A stretch of 64,000 bases of DNA, taken from positions 13,357-77,356 of the forward strand of contig CAMDDB010000009.1 of the NCBI GenBank assembly GCA_945890865.1. Reading direction: 5' to 3'. Positions 16,568 to 25,467 of this stretch are shown piece after piece (within the stretch, counting starts at the first letter, position 1; every line of letters starts with the position of its first letter). The notes under the pieces were generated by a model that saw only the letters and a program-made list of their open reading frames with translations, had not been told where the DNA came from and searched no databases. Source of the DNA: Flavobacterium psychrophilum (GTDB lineage: Bacteria; Bacteroidota; Bacteroidia; Flavobacteriales; Flavobacteriaceae). Position numbers and translations under genes: made by a program.

Positions 16568-18970
16568 ATGGAAACAGCAATTACATCTGGAGCAGTCTCT
16601 TTTGAAGATTTCAAAAATGAAATTCTTAACGATTATAAAATCGGACGTATTAGCAGAGAATGTAGCGTATTAGGTCGAAAAGAAGTACTTACAGGAAAAG
16701 CAAAATTTGGAATCTTTGGCGATGGAAAAGAAGTTCCTCAACTTGCCATGGCTAAAGCATTTTTAAACGGCGATTTCAGATCAGGTTATTATAGAGATCA
16801 AACCTTTATGATGGCAATTGGTGCTATGTCAATTGAACAATTTTTTGCCGGACTTTATGGTCATACCGACATCAATTTTGATCCCATGAGTGCCGGACGT
16901 CAAATGGGAGGCCATTTTGCTACCCATTCCTTAGACGAAAACGGAAATTGGAAAAACTTAACCCAACAAAAAAATTCGAGTTCTGACATCTCTCCTACTG
17001 CCGGACAAATGCCGCGTTTATTAGGATTGGCGCAAGCTTCAAAAATATATAGAAACGTACCAGGAATAGACCAAACCCTATTTTCAAACAAGGGAAATGA
17101 AGTGGCTTGGGGCACGATCGGAAATGCTTCTACTTCAGAAGGCCTGTTCTTTGAAACAATTAATGCCGCAGGCGTACTTCAAGTGCCAATGGTAATGAGC
17201 ATTTGGGATGACGAATATGGAATTTCTGTACACGCTCGTTACCAAACTACCAAAGAAAATATTTCGGAAATCTTAAAAGGATTCCAACGTGATGATGAAA
17301 ATAAAGGATACGAAATTTTACGCGTTAAAGGTTGGGATTATCCATCCTTAATAACTACTTATCAAACTGCATCAAAAATAGCTCGTGAAGAACATGTGCC
17401 TGTATTGATTCATGTATTAGAATTAACACAACCACAAGGGCATTCTACATCGGGTAGCCATGAGCGTTATAAAAATGCAGCCCGCCTTGAGTGGGAAGCT
17501 GAATTTGATTGCTTGTCCAAAATGAAAACTTGGATACTAGACAATAACATTGCTACTACCGATGAACTCGAAGCCATTGAAGAAAGTTCTAGAAAAGTAG
17601 TTCTAGAAGGTAAAAAAACTGCATGGATAGCATTTACAGCTCCAATAAAATCGGAACAACAAGAATTAGTTACCGTATTGAATAACCTTGCTGATCAAAG
17701 TGAAAATAAGGTTTTTATTGAAAAAATTGCGAAAGACCTAACTGCAATAAAAGAACCCATTCGAAAAGATCTTTTAATAACAGCTCGAAAGGTATTACGC
17801 ATGGTGAATCGTGAAAATTGTCGTGCTTCTTTAGCAACTTGGATCGAAAATTATTCCGCAAAAATACAGCCCAAATTTAGTTCGCACCTCTTTTCACAAT
17901 CTGAAAAAGCAATAGCAAATACCAAAGAAGTAATTCCAACTTACGACACATCCGCTGAAGAGGTAGATGCACGTTTAGTATTGAGAGATAATTTTGATGC
18001 TATTTTTTCTAAATATCCCGAAACCCTCATTTTTGGAGAAGACTCAGGAAACATTGGCGATGTAAACCAAGGATTAGAAGGCATGCAAGAAAAATATGGC
18101 GAACTTCGAGTGGCCGATGTAGGTATTCGTGAAGCCACTATTTTAGGACAAGGAATAGGTATGGCAATGCGAGGATTGAGACCTATAGCTGAAATTCAGT
18201 ATTTGGATTATTTGCTGTATGCTATTCAAATCATGAGTGATGATTTAGCAACACTACATTACAGATCCGCGGGTCGTCAAAAAGCACCATTAATAATCAG
18301 AACTCGTGGGCATCGCTTAGAAGGTGTTTGGCATTCAGGATCACCAATGGGCATGATAATCAATGCAATACGAGGAATCCATGTTTTGGTTCCTAGAAAT
18401 ATGACAAAAGCTGCCGGTTTCTATAATACCCTTTTAGAATCCGACGAACCCGCTTTAGTTATAGAATGCTTAAATGGATACCGTTTAAAAGAAAAAATGC
18501 CCACAAATTTAGGAGAATTCAAAACTCCAATTGGCATTGTAGAAACTATAAAAACGGGTACCGATATTACAGTAGTAGGATATGGTTCAACTATACGCTT
18601 AGTTGAACAAGCAGCTCATGAATTGGAAAATATAGGTATTAGTATAGAAATTATTGATGTCCAATCCCTATTACCTTTTGATCTACAACATGACATTGTT
18701 TCATCTATTGCAAAGACAAATCGTTTATTAATAATTGATGAAGATGTTCCCGGTGGCGCTAGTGCCTATATCTTACAAGAGATCCTTGAAAATCAAAAGG
18801 CCTACCAATATTTAGATAGTGCACCTCAAACATTAACTGCAAAAGAACACAGACCTGCCTATGGCACTGATGGTGATTATTTTTCCAAACCATCTTCCGA
18901 AGATATTTTTGAAAAAATATATGCAATCATGAACGAGGTAAATCCTTCAAAATATCCAAATTTATATTAA
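16568..18970 (+). CDS. 2-oxoacid dehydrogenase E1, fused alpha and beta subunits
   Basis: An 800-residue thiamine-diphosphate enzyme. The alpha half (about 1-400) has YYRDQTFMMAIG and QMGGHFATHS; the beta half (about 460-790) has FGEDSGNIGDVNQGL, ADVGIREATILGQGIG and the transketolase C-terminal domain. It most resembles branched-chain 2-oxoacid (2-oxoisovalerate) dehydrogenase E1, which feeds branched acyl-CoAs to catabolism and to the iso-fatty acids typical of Flavobacteria. The alpha ThDP motif reads GNASTSEG...WDDEYGIS instead of GDGATSEG...NNxYAIS, so the two metal-ligand residues appear exchanged. It overlaps the next gene by one base (TAATG). E2 and E3 genes are not nearby. Confidence 0.9.
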   Translation: METAITSGAVSFEDFKNEILNDYKIGRISRECSVLGRKEVLTGKAKFGIFGDGKEVPQLAMAKAFLNGDFRSGYYRDQTFMMAIGAMSIEQFFAGLYGHTDINFDPMSAGRQMGGHFATHSLDENGNWKNLTQQKNSSSDISPTAGQMPRLLGLAQASKIYRNVPGIDQTLFSNKGNEVAWGTIGNASTSEGLFFETINAAGVLQVPMVMSIWDDEYGISVHARYQTTKENISEILKGFQRDDENKGYEILRVKGWDYPSLITTYQTASKIAREEHVPVLIHVLELTQPQGHSTSGSHERYKNAARLEWEAEFDCLSKMKTWILDNNIATTDELEAIEESSRKVVLEGKKTAWIAFTAPIKSEQQELVTVLNNLADQSENKVFIEKIAKDLTAIKEPIRKDLLITARKVLRMVNRENCRASLATWIENYSAKIQPKFSSHLFSQSEKAIANTKEVIPTYDTSAEEVDARLVLRDNFDAIFSKYPETLIFGEDSGNIGDVNQGLEGMQEKYGELRVADVGIREATILGQGIGMAMRGLRPIAEIQYLDYLLYAIQIMSDDLATLHYRSAGRQKAPLIIRTRGHRLEGVWHSGSPMGMIINAIRGIHVLVPRNMTKAAGFYNTLLESDEPALVIECLNGYRLKEKMPTNLGEFKTPIGIVETIKTGTDITVVGYGSTIRLVEQAAHELENIGISIEIIDVQSLLPFDLQHDIVSSIAKTNRLLIIDEDVPGGASAYILQEILENQKAYQYLDSAPQTLTAKEHRPAYGTDGDYFSKPSSEDIFEKIYAIMNEVNPSKYPNLY

Positions 18971-19533
18971 TGCAACTAGCCGTTATTGATAATTACGATA
19001 GTTTTACTTTTAATTTAGTCCACTATTTTGAAGATTTAGGTGCATCGGTTACTGTTTTTAGAAATGACGAATTTGATTTAAAAGAGTTGGACGCTTTTGA
19101 TAAAATAGTCTTGTCGCCAGGTCCCGGTCTACCCAATGAAGCAGGTTTATTAAAAGAGGTCATACAAACCTACGCTACTACCAAAAGTATTTTAGGTATT
19201 TGTTTAGGATTACAAGCCATTGGTGAAGTTTTTGGTGGCACACTATTCAATTTAGAAAAGGTATATCATGGTGTTGCCACAAAAATAAAGATTATAGAAG
19301 AGGATTCTATTTTCAAAAATATACCTGATCAAATTGAAGTGGGTCGTTATCATTCGTGGGTGATTTCAAATGACAATTTTCCACCTAATCTAATCATTAC
19401 TTCTGTAGACGAAAACAAACAAATTATGTCCGTTAAACATAGTCATTTTGATGTTCGTGGGGTGCAATTTCATCCTGAAAGTATTTTAACTCCTTTTGGA
19501 AAAAAGATCTTGAAAAATTGGCTATCTAACTAA
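18970..19533 (+). CDS. pabA/trpG: Glutamine amidotransferase component of anthranilate or aminodeoxychorismate synthase
   Basis: A class I glutamine amidotransferase, 187 residues, supplying ammonia to chorismate-using synthases. The nucleophile elbow is GICLGLQAIGE (catalytic Cys), and the His-Glu pair lies in QFHPESILTPFG; LAVIDNYDSFTFNLVHYFED is the usual N-terminus. PabA (folate) and TrpG (tryptophan) are not distinguishable here. Because no trp genes are near, a PabA or shared role is the better guess. Its ATG overlaps the E1 stop codon (TAATG), so it is likely translationally coupled to that gene. Confidence 0.9.
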   Translation: MQLAVIDNYDSFTFNLVHYFEDLGASVTVFRNDEFDLKELDAFDKIVLSPGPGLPNEAGLLKEVIQTYATTKSILGICLGLQAIGEVFGGTLFNLEKVYHGVATKIKIIEEDSIFKNIPDQIEVGRYHSWVISNDNFPPNLIITSVDENKQIMSVKHSHFDVRGVQFHPESILTPFGKKILKNWLSN

Positions 19534-19733
19534 AAATTAAAACCTTATTCAAAAAAATTAGTACTTTTTAATTTTAAGTTTAGTTAATAATTTAGACAAA
19601 TACAGTAGAAATTCGTTTTGAAAATTTAATTGTTTGCAAAGATTTGCTCTACATACTTTACGGTTTCTTATTGCTTGAATAATGATATAATAATCTTGTC
19701 TATTGATATTTGTAGTTATAAAAACTGTAAATC

Positions 19734-22700
19734 ATGACAAAAAATTACTTAAAAAAAGAAGCTCTACTATTTTGTATCGTTCTGTTTTCATCTTTTTCTT
19801 GGGGACAGACTTTAGTTCATTATTGGAACTTTAACATCAATACTTCTGAGGCAACAATCACTACACCTTCGCAAACTATCGGAGGAGCCTCTTTAGCAGC
19901 TGTTAATGCTTCTACTAGTATAATTGATTTTGCAAATGGAACGGGTCAAAATTTCAGTGATTCAAACTTAAATGCTAGAAATGGTGATGTTTCTGGAACA
20001 CATTTACGATATAATAACCCTATTGGAGGGGCATTAATTTTTACGTTACCAACAACGGGTTATCAAAATATTATTGTAAAATTTGCTACCCGTAGATCTG
20101 GTTCTGGTGCAGGAACTCAATCGTGGTCCTATACTTTGGATGGAACAAACTATGTTGCTTTTACAACTATTACAATTAACGATGCCGTTCCTGCATTAGC
20201 CACATTAGACTTTTCAGCAATTACAGGTGCTAATAATAATGCAAATTTTAAATTAAAAGTTGAATTTTCTGTTGGAGCTGGAGGAACGGTTGGAAATAAT
20301 CGTTTTGATAATTTCACATTAGACGGAACAACTACAGGAGGCGGAGATACAACTGCGCCATTAGCAACAATAGTTCCAGCTAGCGGTGCTGTTAATGTGG
20401 CTACAACTACAAATCCAACCATCAGTTTCAATGAAGCTGTAAGATTACTTGACAATAGTGCTATAACAAATACCAATGTAGATGCTTTAGTTGAACTTCG
20501 ATTAAATAACGCGACTGGATCTACTGTCCCATTTGATGCAACAATTACCGGTAATATAATTACAATTACACCAGCAACCCTTTTTAATTCTAGTCAATTA
20601 TATTATGTGGCTTTATTGCCTAATACGGTAGAAGATGTAAGTAATAATGCAATAACAACAATACAATCATCAACTTTTACAACTGGAGTTCCGAGTGTTT
20701 CTTTTGCCTCAAATTTTATTACAGTAAATGAAACCGCTGGAACAGTTAGTTTAACCCTCAATTTAGTTAGCCCTACCACTTCTTCTGTTAGCCTAGTTGT
20801 AAAATCAAGTCCTTTTAGTACTGCAAATTCTTCAGATTTTACATTAGCTACTCAAACATTAAACTTTACAAGTTCTAGTTCGTTAACACAAACAATTAGT
20901 ATTCCAATAATAAATGATACAGCTTTAGAACAACAAGCAGAATATTTTGTTTTAAGTCTAGAAAATCCAGTTGGAGTAACTGTTTCAGGTACAAACACAT
21001 CAACCATATACATTATTGATAATGATGATTTAGCACCTGTTCGATCACTAGAGATTGAACTGAATTATATTGGTAGTTTTGACCCTTCAGGTGCGAGTAC
21101 TAGTACTTGTGAAATAGTGGTACACGATCCAGTTTCACAACGATTATTTACAACAAGTGCTATTGCAGGTTTTTTAGATATTATTAATTTTTCAAATCCA
21201 GCTGCGCCTACCTTAGTGTCATCAATTAATATGAATACTTATGGAGGAGTTACTTCAGTAGCTGTTAAAAACGGAGTTGTTGCAGTTGCATCGCCTAATG
21301 CAGATGAAACTTTAAATGGCTCTGTAGTGTTTTTTGATACTAACGGAACATTTCTTAAACAAGTTACGGTTGGTGCATTGCCCGATATGATCACCTTTTC
21401 TCCAGACGGAACAAAAGTAATGACAGCAAACGAAGGTCAACCCAATGCAAATTATTCCATAGACCCTGAAGGTTCGATAAGTATAATTAATATTGCTGGT
21501 GGAATTCCTAATCTAAATCAATCAAATGTAACCACCTTATTATTTACAGCATATAATGCTCAAGAAACCGCATTAATAGCATCTGGAGTTAGAAAATTAA
21601 AGCTAACAAGTACTTTATCACAAGATTTTGAACCAGAATTTATTACTATAAGTGCCGATTCTCAAAAAGCATGGGTAACACTTCAAGAAAATAATGCTAT
21701 AGTTGAAATTAATTTAACAACCTCAACAATTTCCGATATTTGGGCATTAGGTGCAAAAGATGTTAGTATTCCTGGTAACGGAATGGATATTTCGGATAAT
21801 AATGGACAAGTATTAATTGCAAACTGGCCGATTAAGGCTTTTTATATGCCCGATGCAGTAGCCAATTATACCGTTGGAGGAACAACATATTTAGTTACGG
21901 CTAACGAAGGTGATGAAAAAGAATATACCGGTTTTGTAGAAAGAACTACAGTTGGTGCATCAACTTATATTTTAGATGCTGCTTTATATCCTCATGCTGC
22001 TGTTTTAAAACAATCCTATAACATGGGACGTTTTAGAGTGTCAAATTTAAGTGGCAATACAGATGCAGACACTGATTTTGAAGTTATTAGTGCCGTTGGT
22101 TCGCGTTCATTTTCGATTTTTAATGCTACAACAAAACAAATTGTTTTTGACAGTGGAGATGATTTTGAAAAATATACAGCTGCTAATTTACCAACATTAT
22201 TCAATGCCGATCATTCCGATAATATTTCAAAAGGTCGTAGCCGTGCCAAAGGTCCTGAACCAGAAGGAGTAGCGATAGCTCAAATTAGTAATCAAACTTT
22301 TGCTTTTATATCATTAGAACGCGTTGGTGGAGTTATGGTTTATAATATTACAAATCCAAACAATGTAACTTTTGTTGAATACAAAAATAGTAGAAGTACA
22401 TCAGCTTGGTCTGGAGATAATGGTCCTGAAGGAATAACTTATATTAAACCAGAAAATAGTCCAAATGGCACTCCCTACATTTTAGTAGCAAATGAAATTA
22501 GTGGTACTATAACCATTTTTGAAGTAGATAGAAATGCATTAAGTGATTCTGATTTTATTTCAGAAACTAAAACATTTGCTATTTTCCCTAATCCTTCAGA
22601 AAACGGAATTGTATACTTCAACAGAATGGCTGATTATGAATTATTTGATATTTCAGGTAAGAAAATATTTGCTGAAAAAGAAGCATTTACAATAAATACA

Positions 22701-22772
22701 AGCCAACTTTCAAAAGGTATTTATCTAGTAAAAACTAGCGAAGGGATTGTTGAAAAATTAATTGTAAAGTAA
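19734..22772 (+). CDS. Secreted choice-of-anchor-I protein with type IX sorting tail
   Basis: A 1012-residue exported protein. A signal peptide (ending SWGQ) precedes a concanavalin-like beta domain (about 25-200), a Big_5-type Ig-like domain (DTTAPLATIVPASGAVNVAT, about 205-320), a Calx-beta-like domain (about 325-430) and a large beta-propeller-like choice-of-anchor-I region (about 440-930; EIVVHDPVSQRLFTTSA, VTANEGDEKEY, GPEPEGVAIA). The C-terminal tail FAIFPNPSENG...LSKGIYLVK...KLIVK is a type IX secretion signal. The propeller family is linked by name to alkaline-phosphatase-like proteins, but no catalytic residues can be assigned. Cell-surface or extracellular location is inferred. Confidence 0.9.
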   Translation: MTKNYLKKEALLFCIVLFSSFSWGQTLVHYWNFNINTSEATITTPSQTIGGASLAAVNASTSIIDFANGTGQNFSDSNLNARNGDVSGTHLRYNNPIGGALIFTLPTTGYQNIIVKFATRRSGSGAGTQSWSYTLDGTNYVAFTTITINDAVPALATLDFSAITGANNNANFKLKVEFSVGAGGTVGNNRFDNFTLDGTTTGGGDTTAPLATIVPASGAVNVATTTNPTISFNEAVRLLDNSAITNTNVDALVELRLNNATGSTVPFDATITGNIITITPATLFNSSQLYYVALLPNTVEDVSNNAITTIQSSTFTTGVPSVSFASNFITVNETAGTVSLTLNLVSPTTSSVSLVVKSSPFSTANSSDFTLATQTLNFTSSSSLTQTISIPIINDTALEQQAEYFVLSLENPVGVTVSGTNTSTIYIIDNDDLAPVRSLEIELNYIGSFDPSGASTSTCEIVVHDPVSQRLFTTSAIAGFLDIINFSNPAAPTLVSSINMNTYGGVTSVAVKNGVVAVASPNADETLNGSVVFFDTNGTFLKQVTVGALPDMITFSPDGTKVMTANEGQPNANYSIDPEGSISIINIAGGIPNLNQSNVTTLLFTAYNAQETALIASGVRKLKLTSTLSQDFEPEFITISADSQKAWVTLQENNAIVEINLTTSTISDIWALGAKDVSIPGNGMDISDNNGQVLIANWPIKAFYMPDAVANYTVGGTTYLVTANEGDEKEYTGFVERTTVGASTYILDAALYPHAAVLKQSYNMGRFRVSNLSGNTDADTDFEVISAVGSRSFSIFNATTKQIVFDSGDDFEKYTAANLPTLFNADHSDNISKGRSRAKGPEPEGVAIAQISNQTFAFISLERVGGVMVYNITNPNNVTFVEYKNSRSTSAWSGDNGPEGITYIKPENSPNGTPYILVANEISGTITIFEVDRNALSDSDFISETKTFAIFPNPSENGIVYFNRMADYELFDISGKKIFAEKEAFTINTSQLSKGIYLVKTSEGIVEKLIVK

Positions 22773-22789
22773 ACAATAGTTTACAGAAT

Positions 22790-22821
22790 AAAAAACCTCT
22801 AGCGAAAGTTAGAGGTTTTTT
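22790..22821. terminator. Bidirectional intrinsic terminator
   Basis: 11-bp stem AAAAACCTCTA/TAGAGGTTTTT (22791-22801 with 22810-22820) and loop GCGAAAGT, between the convergent choice-of-anchor-I gene and yaaA. Confidence 0.9.
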
Positions 22822-22822
22822 A

Positions 22823-23581
22823 TTATCTTGTAAAAACTAATTTATTTCCTGTTGATAAATTAGTGTCAAACGCATAACCTTCATAGTTGAAACCTTTTAA
22901 ATCTTCAACAGTTTCAGCATTATGATCGATAATATAACGTACCATTAAACCGCGGGCTTTTTTAGCAAAAAAAGATATCATTTTTAATTTTCCGTCTTTA
23001 TAATCTTTAAATTCCGGAGTAATAACGAGCACTTTTAATTTCTTTACATCAATTGCAGAAAAATATTCGTTACTGGCTAAGTTTACCAATAACTCTTCAT
23101 TTTTCAATTCTAAATTTAAATGCTCTGTAAGTGTGTTTTTCCAAAAATCGTATAAATTTTTCTTGACACCAATAGGCAATTTGGTTCCCATTTCTAAACG
23201 ATAGGCTTGCATTAAATCCAATGGTTTTAATAGGCCATACAATCCCGATAAGATGCGCAATTTATCTTGTAAAACATGTAATTTTTCAACAGATAACGAA
23301 TATACATCTAGACCCGTGTACACTTCACCATCAAAAGTATAAACTGCAGGTCGGGCATTTTTTGGAGTAAACGGGAGCTGCCAATCTTGATTTCTTTGCC
23401 AATTTACATCTGCTAATTTTTCAGAAATATCCATCAATTCCATCAACTGTTTGGGCTTCTTCTTTTTTAACGTTTTCAGAATGGTTTCAGCTTGTTTTAA
23501 AAACGACGCTTCCGTAAAATGTGATGTAGGAAGTTCTTTATCTAAATTTAAAGATTTTGCAGGTGAAATAACAATTTTCAT
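22823..23581 (-). CDS. yaaA: Peroxide stress protein YaaA (UPF0246)
   Basis: A 252-residue cytosolic protein of the YaaA/DUF328 family. In E. coli YaaA limits free intracellular iron during peroxide stress and binds DNA with an HhH-like fold. The start MKIVISPAKSLN, the YTFDGEVYTGLD motif and GLYGLLKPLDLMQAYRLEMG are characteristic. An in-frame start further upstream (23656) would overlap rluD; the ATG at 23581 is chosen because the family begins with MKIVISPAK. It follows rluD by 20 bp on the same strand, so it may belong to the PASTA-rluD-yaaA transcript. Confidence 0.95.
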   Translation of the reverse strand: MKIVISPAKSLNLDKELPTSHFTEASFLKQAETILKTLKKKKPKQLMELMDISEKLADVNWQRNQDWQLPFTPKNARPAVYTFDGEVYTGLDVYSLSVEKLHVLQDKLRILSGLYGLLKPLDLMQAYRLEMGTKLPIGVKKNLYDFWKNTLTEHLNLELKNEELLVNLASNEYFSAIDVKKLKVLVITPEFKDYKDGKLKMISFFAKKARGLMVRYIIDHNAETVEDLKGFNYEGYAFDTNLSTGNKLVFTR

Positions 23582-23601
23582 ACGATTAATATTTGAAGTA
23601 A

Positions 23602-24639
23602 TTATTCTTCTATGAAGGTCTGTGCTTTCGAATACACCCTCCATTTTTCGATACAATCTAACAAATCTTGTGGAATAGGCGTTTCAAAGCGTAAAAACTC
23701 TTTTGTGATAGGATGCTCAAACCCTAAGGTTTTAGCATGTAGTGCTTGTCTGGGCAAGGTTTTAAAACAATTATCAATAAACTGTTTGTATTTGGTAAAC
23801 GTTGTTCCTTTTAGAATTGCATCACCGCCATAGCGTTCGTCATTAAATAGTGTGTGCCCTATATGTTTCATGTGCACCCGTATTTGATGGGTCCTACCCG
23901 TTTCCAATTGACATGAAATTAAGGTTACATATCCAAATCGTTCCAATACTTTAAAATGGGTAACGGCTGGTTTTCCTTTTTCATCGCTGACATGAACTGC
24001 CATTTGCATTCTATTGGTGTCGTGCCGACCAATATTTCCTTCTATTGTTCCTTCCTCCACATCAATATTTCCCCAAACCAAAGCAATATATTCGCGCTCC
24101 GAAGTTTTCTCGGCAAACTGCTTAGACAAATAGGCCATCGCATGTTCGGTTTTAGCAACAACCAATAATCCTGTGGTATCTTTATCAATTCGATGCACTA
24201 ATCCTGGACGTTCCGAACTATTCATCGGTAAATTCTCAAAGTGATACGCTAACGCGTTGACTAATGTTCCCGAATAATTCCCATGACCCGGATGAACCAC
24301 CATACCGGCCGGCTTATTGATGACCAACAATTGATCGTCTTCAAACACGATATCCAACGGAATGTTTTCTGGAGTCAATAATTGTTCGTAGGTTGGATGA
24401 GCTAAAACCAAACGCACGACATCTCCGGCTTTCACTTTGTAATTGGACTTCACCGGCAAATCGTTCACTAATATTGATCCGGATTCAGCGGCTTGCTGAA
24501 TTTTATTACGGGTTGTATTCTCAATTAAATTCATCAAAAATTTATCCACGCGTAAGGGCGATTGCCCTTTGGCTGCTTCAAAACGATGGTGTTCAAATAA
24601 TTCGTCTTCCAACTCGATATCCGCCTTATATTCCGCCAT
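23602..24639 (-). CDS. rluD: Ribosomal large subunit pseudouridine synthase D
   Basis: RluA/RluD-family pseudouridine synthase, 345 residues. In E. coli RluD modifies positions 1911, 1915 and 1917 of 23S rRNA. An N-terminal S4 RNA-binding domain (RVDKFLMNLIENTTRNKIQQ, about 30-90) is followed by the catalytic domain with HRIDKDTTGLLVVAKT, whose Asp is the nucleophile, and by GRTHQIRVHMKHIGHTL. It overlaps the upstream PASTA gene by 14 bp, implying coupling. The other RluA-type enzymes are less likely given the S4 domain. Confidence 0.92.
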   Translation of the reverse strand: MAEYKADIELEDELFEHHRFEAAKGQSPLRVDKFLMNLIENTTRNKIQQAAESGSILVNDLPVKSNYKVKAGDVVRLVLAHPTYEQLLTPENIPLDIVFEDDQLLVINKPAGMVVHPGHGNYSGTLVNALAYHFENLPMNSSERPGLVHRIDKDTTGLLVVAKTEHAMAYLSKQFAEKTSEREYIALVWGNIDVEEGTIEGNIGRHDTNRMQMAVHVSDEKGKPAVTHFKVLERFGYVTLISCQLETGRTHQIRVHMKHIGHTLFNDERYGGDAILKGTTFTKYKQFIDNCFKTLPRQALHAKTLGFEHPITKEFLRFETPIPQDLLDCIEKWRVYSKAQTFIEE

Positions 24640-25288
24640 TCTCTTCTTTAAATTCTACAGGTTGTTCTTCTGTTGGAGTATCCACAGGAACTAACGTATC
24701 GGTTGGTTCTTCTGAACTAAAAGTTTCTTCATTAAAAACATCTTTTCCATCGCCCAGAACAAAATCTAAGGTTGAATTTTTCTTGACAATATCTCCTGCT
24801 CTCAAGCGTCTACCATTTTGGTAAATTTGCAACACCACATCTTTTGCTATGTGTGGTTTATAGGTTACCTTCCCTTCTTTCAAGGTCAATGACTTTATCG
24901 TGGCTACTATTTGGCGATAGGTTTTATCTTTAAATACTGGGATTTCAATGTTTGTAAATTCCCCAGCATTTAATTTTACATATATTTTACGGCCATCTTT
25001 TACTAAACTTCCGGCTTTTGGATCTTGTTCCAAAATGGTAAACGGTGGATATTCAGGATTAAAATCAACTGTATCCAATAAAAAAACTTCTAAATCAATA
25101 TCGTTTAGTTTTTCTTCCGCAATTTCTAATTTCAATTTGGTTAAATCAGGCACTTTGATTTCTTCACCATGATTGGTTCTAAAATCTAAAAATAAAATCA
25201 ATAAAAAAGTAAAAACAGCCACTATAGTAGCAGCAATGAATGCTTGTACAAAAAAAGTTTTACTTGTTACATATTTAAACCAACTCAT
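24626..25288 (-). CDS. Membrane-anchored PASTA-domain protein
   Basis: A 220-residue bitopic protein: a short cytosolic N-terminus, a transmembrane helix (AFIAATIVAVFTFLLILFL, about 15-35), then two clear PASTA domains (VPDLTKLKLEIAEEKL... and IPVFKDKTYRQIVATIKSL..., with a possible third partial unit) and an acidic, Pro/Thr-rich tail. PASTA domains bind peptidoglycan fragments or stabilise wall enzymes. No kinase or penicillin-binding domain is attached. The start is the ATG at 25288 (MSWFKYV), with a TATCTTTG -7 box just upstream; a longer reading frame to 25522 would run into ddl. It is divergent from ddl, a peptidoglycan gene, and overlaps rluD. Confidence 0.88.
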   Translation of the reverse strand: MSWFKYVTSKTFFVQAFIAATIVAVFTFLLILFLDFRTNHGEEIKVPDLTKLKLEIAEEKLNDIDLEVFLLDTVDFNPEYPPFTILEQDPKAGSLVKDGRKIYVKLNAGEFTNIEIPVFKDKTYRQIVATIKSLTLKEGKVTYKPHIAKDVVLQIYQNGRRLRAGDIVKKNSTLDFVLGDGKDVFNEETFSSEEPTDTLVPVDTPTEEQPVEFKEENGGI

Positions 25289-25305
25289 ACGATAGGATAT
25301 TTTAG

Positions 25306-25313
25306 CAAAGATA
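25306..25313 (-). promoter_or_regulatory. -7 box of the PASTA-rluD transcript
   Basis: TATCTTTG on the minus strand, 17 bp before the ATG at 25288. No convincing -33 TTG within 23 bp. Confidence 0.45.
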
Positions 25314-25437
25314 TAAAAATTGGAATCATAATTAGAGTCAAATGACTTTGTTTTCATGAAAAAACAAAACGAAGGTTTCCTTAAAATATTAAAAAAAGGG
25401 TTTTTAAAGAAATCTGCCAAAATCTCAAGAAATAATG

Positions 25438-25445
25438 TAATTTTG
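25438..25445 (+). promoter_or_regulatory. -7 box of ddl
   Basis: TAATTTTG, 22 bp before the ddl ATG; fits TAnnTTTG. Confidence 0.45.
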
Positions 25446-25467
25446 TTGTACCAAACTTGAAATACAC

